DNA of 64,000 nt from Nitrosospira sp. (GCA_013821425.1 JACDGV010000001.1:248001-312000); one strand, 5' to 3'. Positions 1-9,479 are shown, counted from the first letter of the stretch. Numbers and translations are program-made. The notes: a model not told the origin generated them from the sequence alone.

Positions 1-2557
1 CTGAAGCGTCAACCTGATGCAGCACGTCGCGGGTAAAACGGTAGCCGAGGTTGATTACCTTGCCGGGTTCCGGACGATAGCTCAATCCCGAACGCACCAC
101 GTCGGCCATAAACCGGGTCTGGTCGAACTGCAGACTGGTATCGGTGCTGATGGTCGGGGTAAGAAACCCGGTTACCGCAGCGATAAAATCTGGCCTTCGG
201 TTGATTGTCTCAGGGGCATCCAGCGTAATGCGCCGGTCAATGAAGCTTAGCTGCTGGCCGACAGCGAGGCGCAACCGCTCTTTTCCCGTGCTGGATTCGA
301 GCAACCGCGAGGTCAGCGCGAACGTAACCTGATTTGCATCATTGATACGGTCGCTACCGCTGAAGCGGTTTTCCGTCAACATCTGGGCGAAGCTGAAGTC
401 GGTCTTGGCGGAGTCAAAATTAGGCAAATGTCCCTGCTCGCGGAATGGCACATACACATAGAACAGGCGCGGTTCTATGGTCTGGGTAAACCGTTCTCCC
501 CGCAGTCCGATCTCGCGGTCGAATGCGACACCGCTGTCCACGCTGAATATTGGCAAGGTGCGCTCGGGGTTCGTATCTGGCGATGTTGCGGTGGCCCCCA
601 GGTCATATCGGGTGTGGTGCAGTCCAACCTTTGGCGTGACGTAACCAAAGGCGTTGCGGAGCGGATAGCTGACGCTGGGAAAGAACACGGCGCGGTGCCC
701 GGTAGTGAGGGTAGGATGGGAAAAATTTGTCCAGCTGCCGATGACGTTCAGGTCCATCCCCAGAATGTTGGGTTTGTTCGCGGCCAGGGAAACCTGCGGC
801 AGGCGCCTGTAAGGGACAATAATGGAAGCAAGGGGATCCTGGATGGTCTGAAAACTCTGGGCCAGGGAGGTGACATTCAATGAGCCGTCGTCCCCGAGAG
901 CGCGGTTGTACGACAACACACCCTGCTGCAACAGATTGGCGCGGGAGGTGAGGTTCAGGTTGTTGCCGAGATCTCGAAAATAGGCATCGTCCGAAACCCG
1001 GTTATAATCCAGCCGGCCAGAGAACCCGGCGCCCAGATACTGATCATGCCAGAACGATGTGCGCCATCGGGTCTGCTGGGTATCCCAGTCATTCGGCAAT
1101 ATATCCGCCAGCAAGGTACCGCTTGTGCGCTCTCCCAGATAGCGGAATTCGTTATTGAACGCGACACCGCGCTTGGACATCATGCGCGCCGAGACTGTGG
1201 CATCATAGTTGGGTGCGATATTCCAATAGAATGGCAGGGTGAATTCGATTCCGGTTCTGACGCTGGTGCCGTACACGGGGGCCAGCAAGCCGGACTTGCG
1301 TTGCCCGCTATACGAGAAATTCATCCATGGCGTATATAAAATCGGCACGTCCTTGAATGTCAGTTTAACGTTCCGCGCAGTGCCGACTTTCTTTTCATTG
1401 TCGAGTTGCAGGTCGCCCACCTGGAGGAGCCAATCGTTGTCACCGGCCGGGCATGTGGTATAGGTGGCTTGTTGCAGGCGGTATTGATTTTCGCCTTCCA
1501 ATAGCAGCATATCGGCGTAACCCCGGCTGCTCGCATCCTTCAGGCGGTAGTTGGGCTGGCTCAGATGCCCGGTTGTGCTAGTCAGATTGACTTTAAGCTG
1601 CGATCCTTCCAGTATATCGCCACGCTTTTCCATGCGGACGGCGCCTTCAGCCTCTACTTCGTCCGTAAGCTGATGATATTTAAGGCGATCAGCGGAGATG
1701 AACTGGTCTCCACTCGCCAGCTCCGCCTTGCCTATTGCCTCGACTTCCTTTTCGGTGTGCCCCTGCAGGCGATCAGCAGTCACGAATACCGGCCTGCTTC
1801 TTGTAGTTTCTGTTTCTGCGCCGGGCATAGCGATTTCGGACTCGGCTTCGGGCTCAACTTTGCCGCCAAGGCGCAGCTTCGGGTCGCCTTCCTGTTCCGC
1901 GTGGCCTCGAATGCGCTCAGCTTCGGTAAGTGCGAGTCCGCCTTCAGCCGTTTCTGTTCCCGCTGCCTTCGCGGCCCCCGCACCCGGCGTCGCCAGCCTG
2001 TTCCCATCTACCAAACCTGGCACCGCGACGCCGGCCGGGGCGGTTTGCCCACCGCGCAGCTGTGCTTCACCTTCCTCAGTCGCGCGGTGTTCCGGTATGC
2101 GCTCGACCCCGCGGGACATAGGTCGCGTGTCCCTGCTTTCCGTCTTCGTGGGTGAGGAGCTAGCGGCGTTGCCGGTTGTTACCACCGGCGATAGTGTATG
2201 ATTTTGCTCCGGCTGAGATCGTGCGCTTCCAGGTGCGCTCCCCGGGCGTTCAATGGGCTGGTTTTCCATATCGATTTCACCGGTTTTCTGGCGATATTGC
2301 TCTTGATCGGCTGAAATCCCGGGGCCGCTGCGCAGTTCATTCTCGCTTCTGGTCTGCGCCTCATATTCGTGGCGTCCCTGAATACGCTCCGTGTCCATGA
2401 CTACTGGTTTATTATCGCCGCCTTGGGCGGTGGAAGGGGCCACCACGCGTTCGGACTTCTGCCTGGACGTCGGCGAAGACGTATCGGCACGCGCATTGCC
2501 TGTGAGGCAAAGTAAAAAAGCGCACCAGCAGAACGAGCGGGAAAGACGCGATCTCAT
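1..2557 (-). CDS. lptD: LPS-assembly protein LptD, C-terminus cut by window edge
   Basis: Outer-membrane beta-barrel that, with LptE, inserts lipopolysaccharide into the outer leaflet. No stop appears in this frame between the ATG at 2557 and the left edge, giving 852 codons with the end of the barrel missing. Residues 1-24 form a signal peptide (hydrophobic core CWCAFLLCL, cleavage near ARA). Residues about 255-330 are a typical LptD N-terminal domain (TADRLQGHTEKEVEA, then ISADRLKY and VEAEGAVRMEKRGDILEG). The last residues visible (LGYRFTRDVLHQVD) match the late barrel. Residues 25-255 are a long low-complexity insertion that repeats parts of the N-terminal motif, see findings. No good Shine-Dalgarno precedes the ATG. 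It is divergent from mpl. Family assignment is secure. Confidence 0.92.
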   Translation of the reverse strand, partial: MRSRLSRSFCWCAFLLCLTGNARADTSSPTSRQKSERVVAPSTAQGGDNKPVVMDTERIQGRHEYEAQTRSENELRSGPGISADQEQYRQKTGEIDMENQPIERPGSAPGSARSQPEQNHTLSPVVTTGNAASSSPTKTESRDTRPMSRGVERIPEHRATEEGEAQLRGGQTAPAGVAVPGLVDGNRLATPGAGAAKAAGTETAEGGLALTEAERIRGHAEQEGDPKLRLGGKVEPEAESEIAMPGAETETTRSRPVFVTADRLQGHTEKEVEAIGKAELASGDQFISADRLKYHQLTDEVEAEGAVRMEKRGDILEGSQLKVNLTSTTGHLSQPNYRLKDASSRGYADMLLLEGENQYRLQQATYTTCPAGDNDWLLQVGDLQLDNEKKVGTARNVKLTFKDVPILYTPWMNFSYSGQRKSGLLAPVYGTSVRTGIEFTLPFYWNIAPNYDATVSARMMSKRGVAFNNEFRYLGERTSGTLLADILPNDWDTQQTRWRTSFWHDQYLGAGFSGRLDYNRVSDDAYFRDLGNNLNLTSRANLLQQGVLSYNRALGDDGSLNVTSLAQSFQTIQDPLASIIVPYRRLPQVSLAANKPNILGMDLNVIGSWTNFSHPTLTTGHRAVFFPSVSYPLRNAFGYVTPKVGLHHTRYDLGATATSPDTNPERTLPIFSVDSGVAFDREIGLRGERFTQTIEPRLFYVYVPFREQGHLPNFDSAKTDFSFAQMLTENRFSGSDRINDANQVTFALTSRLLESSTGKERLRLAVGQQLSFIDRRITLDAPETINRRPDFIAAVTGFLTPTISTDTSLQFDQTRFMADVVRSGLSYRPEPGKVINLGYRFTRDVLHQVDAS

Positions 2558-2892
2558 GTAAGGATATGCATCCCGAAAAGGGCGCCATCCTTGCCCCGAT
2601 GAGTTGCCTTTTTCAGGTGCCCAGGTCTCGCATCACAGGTATGCGCGCGCGACCGCACCTGGCGTATCGGATCCGGATTTGCAAAAATCGGGGGCGCCTT
2701 AAGGTCAGCCTGTAGGTGAGCCTGTAGCTCAGCTTGCCTTGATGATAGATTAACGCAGAACAAAGCCTTAAGTGTAACAAAAAACGGAAGACAAGCGATA
2801 CGGAGGCTCGATACGGGGCTGTGCGCCGCCGGCTAATTTTACGCCATACTGTATCTGCTTGCGCGCGGTTTATCCATTTACAGGAGCAAGGT
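2558..2892. other. lptD-mpl divergent intergenic region
   Basis: About 335 bases between the two divergent starts, presumably holding both promoters. I see no convincing consensus -10/-35 pair and no coding frame. A short tandem repeat lies at 2704-2727. Confidence 0.5.
2704..2727. repeat. 12-bp tandem duplication
   Basis: GTCAGCCTGTAG followed directly by GTGAGCCTGTAG (11 of 12 bases identical), with a degenerate third unit to 2739. It lies between lptD and mpl and has no known role. Confidence 0.6.
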
Positions 2893-4257
2893 TTGCATAT
2901 CCATATTCTCGGTATTTGTGGCACGTTCATGGCCGGAATCGCGTTAATCGCGCATGAAGCCGGCCATAAGGTTACAGGCTGTGACGCGAGCGTTTACCCG
3001 CCCATGAGTACGCAACTCACTTCGCAGGGGATAGAGTTGATCGAAGGCTTCTGCCCCGGCCAGACCAGGCTGAACCCCGATCTGTTCGTGATTGGCAACG
3101 TGGTAGCCCGCGGCAATTCGCTGATGGAGGAAATTCTTAACCGGAACCTCCCCTATGTTTCTGGCCCGCAATGGCTGCTGGAGAACATCTTGCTGGACAG
3201 ATGGGTGCTGGCGGTCGCGGGTACCCATGGAAAGACGACAACCAGTTCGATGCTGGCCTGGATACTGGAATACGCTGGGATGACCCCTGGATTCCTGATT
3301 GGTGGCATACCACGCAACTTCGGCTTGTCGGCACGGCTTGGCGCTTCAGATTTCTTCGTCATTGAAGCTGACGAATACGACACGGCCTTTTTTGACAAGC
3401 GTTCCAAGTTTATCCACTTCCGGCCCAGGACTGCGATTCTTAATAACCTGGAATTCGATCATGCGGACATCTTCGAGAATCTTTCAGCGATCGAGCAGCA
3501 ATTCCACCACTTTGTACGCATAATTCCCGGCAATGGCCTGATCATAACCAATGGCCGCGAGGAAAGCCTGAAACGGGTTTTGGCCAGGGGATGCTGGACT
3601 CCGGTGGAAACCGTGGGGGTGGACAACGGCTGGCAGGCAAAGATGTTGCCGGAGGGGCAGGTGGAAATCCGCTTCACAGGTAATTTCCAGGGCATATTAC
3701 AATGGGAGCTGCTGGGCGAGCACAATCTCATGAATGCGTTGGCTGCCCTGGCTGCCGCGCGTCATGCAGGCGTGCCGCCGAACATCGGCGTTGCCGCGCT
3801 GGCGCGGTTCCAAAACGTCAAGCGCCGCATGGAAATTCGCGGTGTATGCAAAGACATCACCGTATATGACGATTTCGCGCATCATCCGACGGCGATTCGC
3901 ACAACACTTCATGGCTTGCGCAACAAGGTTAGGAGCGGGCGTATCATCGCTGTGCTGGAACCCCGTTCCAACACAATGAAAATGGGGGTGTGGAAGGACA
4001 GCCTCGCGGATAGTCTCGCCGCGGCGGACCTGGTGTTTTGCTATACCGCAAACCTGGGTTGGGACGTAAAATCCGCTTTAGCGTCCCTGGGCGCAAGAGC
4101 CGAGACTTGCGATAGCCTGGAGCCGCTGGTCACGGCTGTCGCAGCGACGTGCCACCCCGGTGACCACGTGCTTATCATGAGTAACAGCAGCTTTGGGGGC
4201 ATCCACGAAAGACTGCTCAAGGCGATAGACGAGCGGCCCCGAAACGATCAGGCATAA
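2893..4257 (+). CDS. mpl: UDP-MurNAc:L-Ala-gamma-D-Glu-meso-DAP ligase
   Basis: Cytoplasmic peptidoglycan-recycling ligase that joins salvaged L-Ala-D-Glu-mDAP tripeptide to UDP-MurNAc. The N-terminus HIHILGICGTFMAGIA and VYPPMSTQL are family signatures. The Mur-ligase ATP-binding loop is GTHGKTTTSSM, with EADEYDTAFFDKRSKF after it and the C-terminal YDDFAHHPTAI motif. I chose the TTG at 2893 over the in-frame GTG at 2821: CAGGAG at 2881-2886 is correctly spaced, and the resulting protein starts exactly where the Rossmann strand begins. Length is 454 residues, as usual for Mpl. It stands alone, converging on the DUF3617 gene. Confidence 0.93.
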   Translation: MHIHILGICGTFMAGIALIAHEAGHKVTGCDASVYPPMSTQLTSQGIELIEGFCPGQTRLNPDLFVIGNVVARGNSLMEEILNRNLPYVSGPQWLLENILLDRWVLAVAGTHGKTTTSSMLAWILEYAGMTPGFLIGGIPRNFGLSARLGASDFFVIEADEYDTAFFDKRSKFIHFRPRTAILNNLEFDHADIFENLSAIEQQFHHFVRIIPGNGLIITNGREESLKRVLARGCWTPVETVGVDNGWQAKMLPEGQVEIRFTGNFQGILQWELLGEHNLMNALAALAAARHAGVPPNIGVAALARFQNVKRRMEIRGVCKDITVYDDFAHHPTAIRTTLHGLRNKVRSGRIIAVLEPRSNTMKMGVWKDSLADSLAAADLVFCYTANLGWDVKSALASLGARAETCDSLEPLVTAVAATCHPGDHVLIMSNSSFGGIHERLLKAIDERPRNDQA

Positions 4258-4308
4258 TGTTATCCGCCGTGCCAAGGGTGAACGCTCGCGCTGCCGCTGG
4301 GCAATCTG

Positions 4309-4326
4309 GACAGTGACGACAGTGAC
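4309..4326. repeat. 9-bp perfect tandem repeat
   Basis: GACAGTGAC occurs twice in tandem just past the DUF3617 stop codon, in the mpl/DUF3617 convergent gap. Probably incidental. Confidence 0.6.
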
Positions 4327-4853
4327 TAATATAGAAAGGGTTCAATCGTCCCGCAGCTCGCACTGATCCATTGGCCGGTCATATCAACCTGATCGTTGAT
4401 GGGCTTGCCCTGCAGCGTGCCATTGAATTCGGTTTGTCCTGTGAAGCTCTCTGGATTCGTAAAGGTTCCTTCCGCGGTTCCGCTGCCCTCCAGACGAGGG
4501 TTCGCGCAGACAATATCCATTTTGTAGCCATTTTCCGTCCGGGTCGTGTTTTTAACGCTACATCCGATATGTTCCTGGTGAAAATATGCCGGGATTTCCT
4601 GCTCGGCCATTTGCTGGGTGACGCAGACTTTGGATATTACTGCTCCATTCTGGATCCTGGGCATATCGATTCCGTGCTGCTCAGCCAGGCTTGTCAGCAT
4701 TTGCATTTGATCCGGAGGAATGTGAGGAACCATGGCCAATAAAAGTGACGTGGCCGTTACTTCCCATAATCCGGGGCGCACTGGAATTTTATCTGCAGAG
4801 CCTGCCGATGATGCCAGGAGCAATAACGCTATCGAAAGAACAGTTTTATTCAT
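4326..4853 (-). CDS. DUF3617-type periplasmic protein
   Basis: A 175-residue protein with a signal peptide (MNKTVLSIALLLLASSAGSA) followed by RPGLWEVT, the opening motif of the DUF3617 family. Four cysteines are spread through the mature part (SKVCVTQQM, HIGCSVKNT, DIVCANPRL, ASCGTIEP), probably forming disulfides in the periplasm. The family is common in proteobacteria but has no established function. GGAGC lies a few bases upstream of the ATG. It is convergent with mpl. Family call is good, role unknown. Confidence 0.82.
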   Translation of the reverse strand: MNKTVLSIALLLLASSAGSADKIPVRPGLWEVTATSLLLAMVPHIPPDQMQMLTSLAEQHGIDMPRIQNGAVISKVCVTQQMAEQEIPAYFHQEHIGCSVKNTTRTENGYKMDIVCANPRLEGSGTAEGTFTNPESFTGQTEFNGTLQGKPINDQVDMTGQWISASCGTIEPFLY

Positions 4854-5210
4854 TGAAGCTCCAAAAGGTTGGCTGACAGGACCTCGTTTTCAAGCAAGTA
4901 ATCGATCAGGCAAGTTTTGGCCATTATCGCTTGAACTTGAAGTTCGATCGAGGTAGTTTAAGATAGTTTCGGCTGTGCAGGCCTCTTATCCTCAACGCGG
5001 GCGTACCGATATTCCGGCCGGAACAAGATGGACGGCTTCTTACATTCTTATGGAACTGCCCAAGAGGTCGACGGGCGCGCCCTCGCCGGCAGGCGCCAGC
5101 AGTAACGTATACGTCCGACGCCAGCGCAAGCAGTGGCCGGGAACCGAAGCCGATGTAGATATCGTTTTTATTGGAACAAAACAGGAATCCGAAATGAAAA
5201 GGAGAGCCGA
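4854..5210. other. Intergenic region before the ankyrin gene
   Basis: About 357 bases between the divergent DUF3617 and ankyrin genes. Short open frames occur but none has a ribosome binding site with recognisable protein features. I identify no RNA gene or clear promoter. Confidence 0.4.
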
Positions 5211-5870
5211 ATGATCAAGTTGCGGACACATACTCAGGTTTTTGCCGCGGTAATGACCTTACTCTGCGTGTCAGGGATCACGTGGGCTGGCATGGGCGAT
5301 AGCGAGCTTATTACTGCGGCTGAGAACGGCCATGTGGCCCGGGTCAAGGCGCTCCTCGCTACCAAAGCTAATGTGAATGCCAAGGGGGAGGATGGCGTCA
5401 CACCGTTGATAGCAGCATCCCGGAACGGTTATGAAGAGGTGGTGCAAGTACTACTTGAAGCCAAAGCCGATGTAAACGAAAAAACAAGCAATGGCAGCAC
5501 AGCGCTGATGCAGGCATCGCAAAAAGGCCATCGGCAGGTGGTGCAAGAGTTGCTCGCGGCCAAGGCTGACGTGAACGCCAGGAGGGCAGACGGAATCACC
5601 GTATTAATGCAGGCTGCGCAGGAAGGGCAGGGGCACATAGTACAGATGCTGCTCGCCGCCGGGGCCGACGTGGATGCCCAGCTGGATAACGGCGCCACCG
5701 CGTTGATGCTGGCCGCGCAGATTGGCCACAAGGGAGTGACGCAGGCACTGATTGCCGGCAACGCAGATGTGAATGCGAAAGCCGGAAACGGTGCTACGGC
5801 TCTGATGCTGGCGTCCAAGTATCGTCACCAGGACGTGGTAAGGCTCCTCCGCGAAGCGGGCGCAAGATAA
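5211..5870 (+). CDS. Exported ankyrin-repeat protein
   Basis: A 219-residue protein with a signal peptide (residues 1-26, ending SGITWA) and six consecutive ankyrin repeats filling the rest. Repeat signatures include DGVTPLIAASRNG, NGSTALMQASQKG and NGATALMLAAQIG, each followed by LLxAxADVNAK-type helices. The frame is open upstream to 5133, but the ATG at 5211 has GGAG at 5200-5203 and starts the signal peptide, so I take it. Ankyrin arrays bind protein partners; the partner is unknown. Periplasmic ankyrin proteins are known near catalase or peroxidase genes in other bacteria, and here a heme-protein operon follows in convergent orientation. Function is not assignable. Confidence 0.85.
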   Translation: MIKLRTHTQVFAAVMTLLCVSGITWAGMGDSELITAAENGHVARVKALLATKANVNAKGEDGVTPLIAASRNGYEEVVQVLLEAKADVNEKTSNGSTALMQASQKGHRQVVQELLAAKADVNARRADGITVLMQAAQEGQGHIVQMLLAAGADVDAQLDNGATALMLAAQIGHKGVTQALIAGNADVNAKAGNGATALMLASKYRHQDVVRLLREAGAR

Positions 5871-5882
5871 TCGCCCGTGACT

Positions 5883-5900
5883 CCGGGCCATACTGCCCGG
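5883..5900. terminator. GC-rich hairpin between convergent genes
   Basis: A perfect CCGGGC/GCCCGG stem with the 6-base loop CATACT lies between the ankyrin and P450 stop codons. A second GGCAG/CTGCC stem follows near 5914-5932. Neither has a T-run, so this is at best a bidirectional or Rho-assisted terminator. Confidence 0.4.
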
Positions 5901-5960
5901 ACCCGCTTGGGGCAGTGGCAATGCGCTGCCAGGGTGCGACACCGTGTCAGGCTTGCTTTC

Positions 5961-7244
5961 CTAACCAGCTGTCCACGCAAGGTCGTACTGTTCCGGAAAA
6001 GGACCTGATTTGTAATCGATAGGGGCTTTCGCCTTGATATTTTTGCGAGCCAACACCTGACGCACCATCTCCGGGATCATGACCATGCCGACGTAGCGCC
6101 CCAGGCATTCGTGACTGCCGAAGCCGAAATGGAAATAGTTATACCAATTGCGCTGCGGAATAAAGTCATCGGGCGAGTCGAACGCGCGCTCATCAAACAT
6201 CGCCGACAAGGTTACGGGCAGGACGTAGGTTCCCGCGCGGAGCACGGTTTCATGCCCCGTGCCCTTGGCGGCAGTATAGTCACTGGCGCACGTGCGAAAC
6301 AAGTAGGGAGTAATCGGGACGAAACGCAGGGCTTCCCAGACTATACTATCGAATTCGGCGGTTTCCGGCTGTTGAGCAGCAGTGGTTGCCTTGCCTAGCC
6401 ATTCTGGGCGATCCAGCAGATATTGAATGACCTGGGCAACCGCTTGGGAGGTTGTCTCGATGGCGCCAATCAAAAGACCGCCGGCGTTAATCCCCAGGCG
6501 TTTGATATCAAAATCCAGTCGTTTGGGATAATCGGTGCGCAACATTCTCGTTACGATATCGTCTTCAAGCCGCACGAGGGTCGAAAAGGTCAGCTCCTCG
6601 GCTTTTACCTGCAACGTGCGGCGAGCAATAAGCTCGACTATGAATCTGCCAAGTTCCTTGGAAGTTTCGTTGTGGCGTTCGATGACGTACTGGGACTTTT
6701 CCGGGGCCAGGGCGTCAAAAGGATGGTTATGAAACGTATCATATTGGTTCCAGTAAGACCACTCGATCAGATCACGCCGTTTCGCTCCGGTTAGTCCAAA
6801 ATATTCTCGCACGAGGGTGGCCGGCACCATGCGGCAATAACTGTTGACTACTTCAATACTGCCAGTGGCGTTGTTGAGTATCTCGTTAGAGATATTGCCC
6901 ACCATCTCACGAACCGCGGGGAGGTCATCGCGATTCAACATGCATTGCATAAGCGATTTCTCGCGCGTGTGGAGGGCGTCGTCGTCGTGCATCATCAGGT
7001 AGTTGCCCATTTTTGGCGCATACGGCGCGACTGTGAATACCTTGGGCATGTAGAGTACTTCCCTGACATCATCGAAGCGTGTGACCAAGGTACACTTGGG
7101 CGTTACGAGTATCGGCCGTTTTCCGCGCAACTCCTTGAAAAAGGGTAACGGTTCGCTATCGATCCAACGGCGAACCAATGCAAATTTATCTACATCGGCT
7201 GCCGCGTCGTACTGCTCGAGGTAATTACTTGTGCTTGCATTCAT
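5961..7244 (-). CDS. Cytochrome P450
   Basis: A soluble bacterial P450 of 427 residues. The heme-thiolate loop is FGFGSHECLGR, with Cys380 as the axial ligand. The K-helix ExxR is EALR. The I-helix stretch GGLLIGAIETTSQAV carries the threonine of the oxygen-binding groove. I prefer the ATG at 7244 over the one at 7280 because GGGGAG (7251-7256) precedes it at a good distance. It follows the di-heme cytochrome gene by 54 bases on the same strand, so the two are probably one transcript. No ferredoxin or reductase gene is adjacent; electrons may come from elsewhere, or it may use peroxide. The substrate cannot be read from sequence. Confidence 0.93.
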   Translation of the reverse strand: MNASTSNYLEQYDAAADVDKFALVRRWIDSEPLPFFKELRGKRPILVTPKCTLVTRFDDVREVLYMPKVFTVAPYAPKMGNYLMMHDDDALHTREKSLMQCMLNRDDLPAVREMVGNISNEILNNATGSIEVVNSYCRMVPATLVREYFGLTGAKRRDLIEWSYWNQYDTFHNHPFDALAPEKSQYVIERHNETSKELGRFIVELIARRTLQVKAEELTFSTLVRLEDDIVTRMLRTDYPKRLDFDIKRLGINAGGLLIGAIETTSQAVAQVIQYLLDRPEWLGKATTAAQQPETAEFDSIVWEALRFVPITPYLFRTCASDYTAAKGTGHETVLRAGTYVLPVTLSAMFDERAFDSPDDFIPQRNWYNYFHFGFGSHECLGRYVGMVMIPEMVRQVLARKNIKAKAPIDYKSGPFPEQYDLAWTAG

Positions 7245-7298
7245 CTGCGTCTCCCCTGGATTTTTGTTTGTGGATATCAAAATTGCAACTGTTCAGGA

Positions 7299-9479
7299 TT
7301 AAAGGGTCTTCATGTATTCGAGCAGATCAAGACGGTCTTCCCTGGACATGGGATACAGACACTTTTCTCTGATGGATGCATCCAGATCCTCGTCTTTAAT
7401 CGTCTCGTCCATACACTGGTCTTTGGTTTTCTGGTCTACGGGTCCATCAGACTCATCGGCCATGCGCCTGGTCCCGTATTCGTGACCAGCATTACTATTC
7501 CCCTTGGTATGGCCTCCCCTGTCATCCTTGACACCCTTTGTATTAAACAGGAAGCCTCCGTAGCCGCTACTCTTGAAACCGACTTTAACGGGATCGAACT
7601 CACGCGAGCCGACTTCAAATTCATCGGGCCGGTATTCACCGTCTTCCGGGTCGCCCGGACGTTTCTTGGGCAGCAATAAATCATAGAGCGTAGGAACGGA
7701 GCCATTATGAAGATAAGGCGCGGTGGCCCAGATACCGTTTAGCGGCCGCGCCTTATAGGATTTCAATGAGGCAACCGGGTTGGCCGTGGTGTCGGGATCG
7801 TAATCGCCGTGCTTGATGGAAGTTTTGATCTGATTATCCCGATAGCCAGTCGCCAGATTATAGGCCCACTCGGTCCAACGCTGTAAAAACCACTTGTCCG
7901 GTTCCGGAGTAGCAACAACACCTATGGTTGCTTTCGTCAGCAGCGCTGAAACCGGTGCTCGCCGGTCAAGCAAAATGTCACCGACACTGACGCTCACATA
8001 GCGGTTGCGTAGAATTCCCGAGAAACCCTGGTGGCTTACGGCGTTCTCGGCCATCTGGAGATCGGTGCCCGCATCGCTTGCTCTCGACATATGTGCTACA
8101 ACGCGTCGGTCGGGGTCGTCGCGCAGAATTCTGGCATGACAACTCACGCAATGCTTGTTGAACAGCGACCTCCCATTCGAAAGACGGCTCTTGTCGAGGG
8201 GCGGAAGAATGTGCTCCGGCCACAGAGGCGATTGCAAATGCCATAGACGCGATTCGATTCGGCGCAGGTTAAGGACGTTCACCGAAGAGTCGAATCGGAT
8301 ATGCTTACCGTAAAAACCCTGACCGGTAATTAAAGCAGCTAATGAGAATCCTTCGGCTTCCGCCCAGTCTAGCGTGCCAAAAACACCGATGGCTTCGCCT
8401 GCATTGCGCGCGATTGCTTTCAGCCCCGAATTTTCCGTGAGGCCGTTCCACTGAACATAATCATGCTGAGGGGTATCCCATAGAAACGGGTAACTTACCG
8501 GCGCATTGGCTGGATTGAACAGTTTCTTCCGCAGGCGCCCGAGAGACTCCCATTCCTTATTTCTGCTCAACACCTTCAGCAGCTGGCCCATTATCTGGTC
8601 ACGTTCGACCCCGCTAAGGACGCTATCGCCATCGTGGCTCAGGATCGACTCCAACTCTTCCTCGCTTATGGCCCCCTCTCTTATAATCCGGGGATCGCGC
8701 AATAATTCCCTGAGTTCTCTGGCAGTAATGATGTGTTCGAGAACGCGGTTGTATATGCGGCCGAAGGCGTCCAGCCGCGCGTAGCCGTAATGGGTGGTAC
8801 TGTAGTTGATTGTAATGTAATTGGCGAGCCGCTCCGTGTGCCGCTTGAGGTCATCATTGACCTCTGCTTCAGTCTTGTATTTTCCCCTTGCCAGCACGTT
8901 TTTTACAAACCGGTTTCGAATCTCCTCATTCTCCAGGGTCGCTTTCAAGGCCCGAACGAGATCTGCCATGAATGTTTCCATGTCAGCGGCGGCGGGTCCG
9001 CCGTCGATCCGAACACCCTTTCCCCGATAGTTTATTTGCCCGGTGTGACAAGCCGCGCATGTAAGGCCGATATACTCCTTACCCTTATAGGTATCCTTGA
9101 CAAAGCCGACCGGCAATGCGTCAGGATTACTGGAAGTAGCCTTCTGCGGCAGATAGCGGTAGCGATTAATATTCTCATTGGATCGGAACGGCTCGCCTCC
9201 GCCTCTTTTCTCCAGTGCCATGAAAAAATCGTAGGGCATCATGTTTGATCCCTGCGTTACGGTATAAAACCATAGACTGTCGGCAGGCGACCAGTTCTGG
9301 CTGGGGAGATACTCTACTGTGTCGAAGTGATCGCCAAAAACGTCCTGCTTGACCGTGTCCGCGCCCCGTTCCGGATCAGTGTCGAGCGATGCGCAGGCTG
9401 GCAGGAGCGCGACCAAAAGAGCAACGACAGGAATAAGAAATGTGCGGTGGTTGTCCAGCGCCTCAGAAGATTGTTTCAC
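7299..9479 (-). CDS. RoxA-like di-heme cytochrome c lipoprotein
   Basis: A 726-residue exported c-type cytochrome with two CxxCH motifs: CAACH at 141-145 and CVSCH at 444-448. The second domain holds GIWATAPYLHNGSVPTLYDLL, typical of the cytochrome c peroxidase / rubber oxygenase (RoxA) superfamily. The length, much longer than a MauG or CcpA protein, and the central PVSYPFLWDTPQHDYVQWNG segment favour the RoxA-like branch. I chose the GTG at 9479: AAGGGGG lies just upstream, and this start yields a lipoprotein signal (hydrophobic residues 13-28, LLPAC with Cys29). An in-frame start at 9722 would bury the signal. It is probably tethered to a membrane facing the periplasm. Candidate roles are peroxidase or oxygenase on a hydrophobic substrate; which one is unknown. 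Confidence 0.86.
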   Translation of the reverse strand: MKQSSEALDNHRTFLIPVVALLVALLPACASLDTDPERGADTVKQDVFGDHFDTVEYLPSQNWSPADSLWFYTVTQGSNMMPYDFFMALEKRGGGEPFRSNENINRYRYLPQKATSSNPDALPVGFVKDTYKGKEYIGLTCAACHTGQINYRGKGVRIDGGPAAADMETFMADLVRALKATLENEEIRNRFVKNVLARGKYKTEAEVNDDLKRHTERLANYITINYSTTHYGYARLDAFGRIYNRVLEHIITARELRELLRDPRIIREGAISEEELESILSHDGDSVLSGVERDQIMGQLLKVLSRNKEWESLGRLRKKLFNPANAPVSYPFLWDTPQHDYVQWNGLTENSGLKAIARNAGEAIGVFGTLDWAEAEGFSLAALITGQGFYGKHIRFDSSVNVLNLRRIESRLWHLQSPLWPEHILPPLDKSRLSNGRSLFNKHCVSCHARILRDDPDRRVVAHMSRASDAGTDLQMAENAVSHQGFSGILRNRYVSVSVGDILLDRRAPVSALLTKATIGVVATPEPDKWFLQRWTEWAYNLATGYRDNQIKTSIKHGDYDPDTTANPVASLKSYKARPLNGIWATAPYLHNGSVPTLYDLLLPKKRPGDPEDGEYRPDEFEVGSREFDPVKVGFKSSGYGGFLFNTKGVKDDRGGHTKGNSNAGHEYGTRRMADESDGPVDQKTKDQCMDETIKDEDLDASIREKCLYPMSREDRLDLLEYMKTL

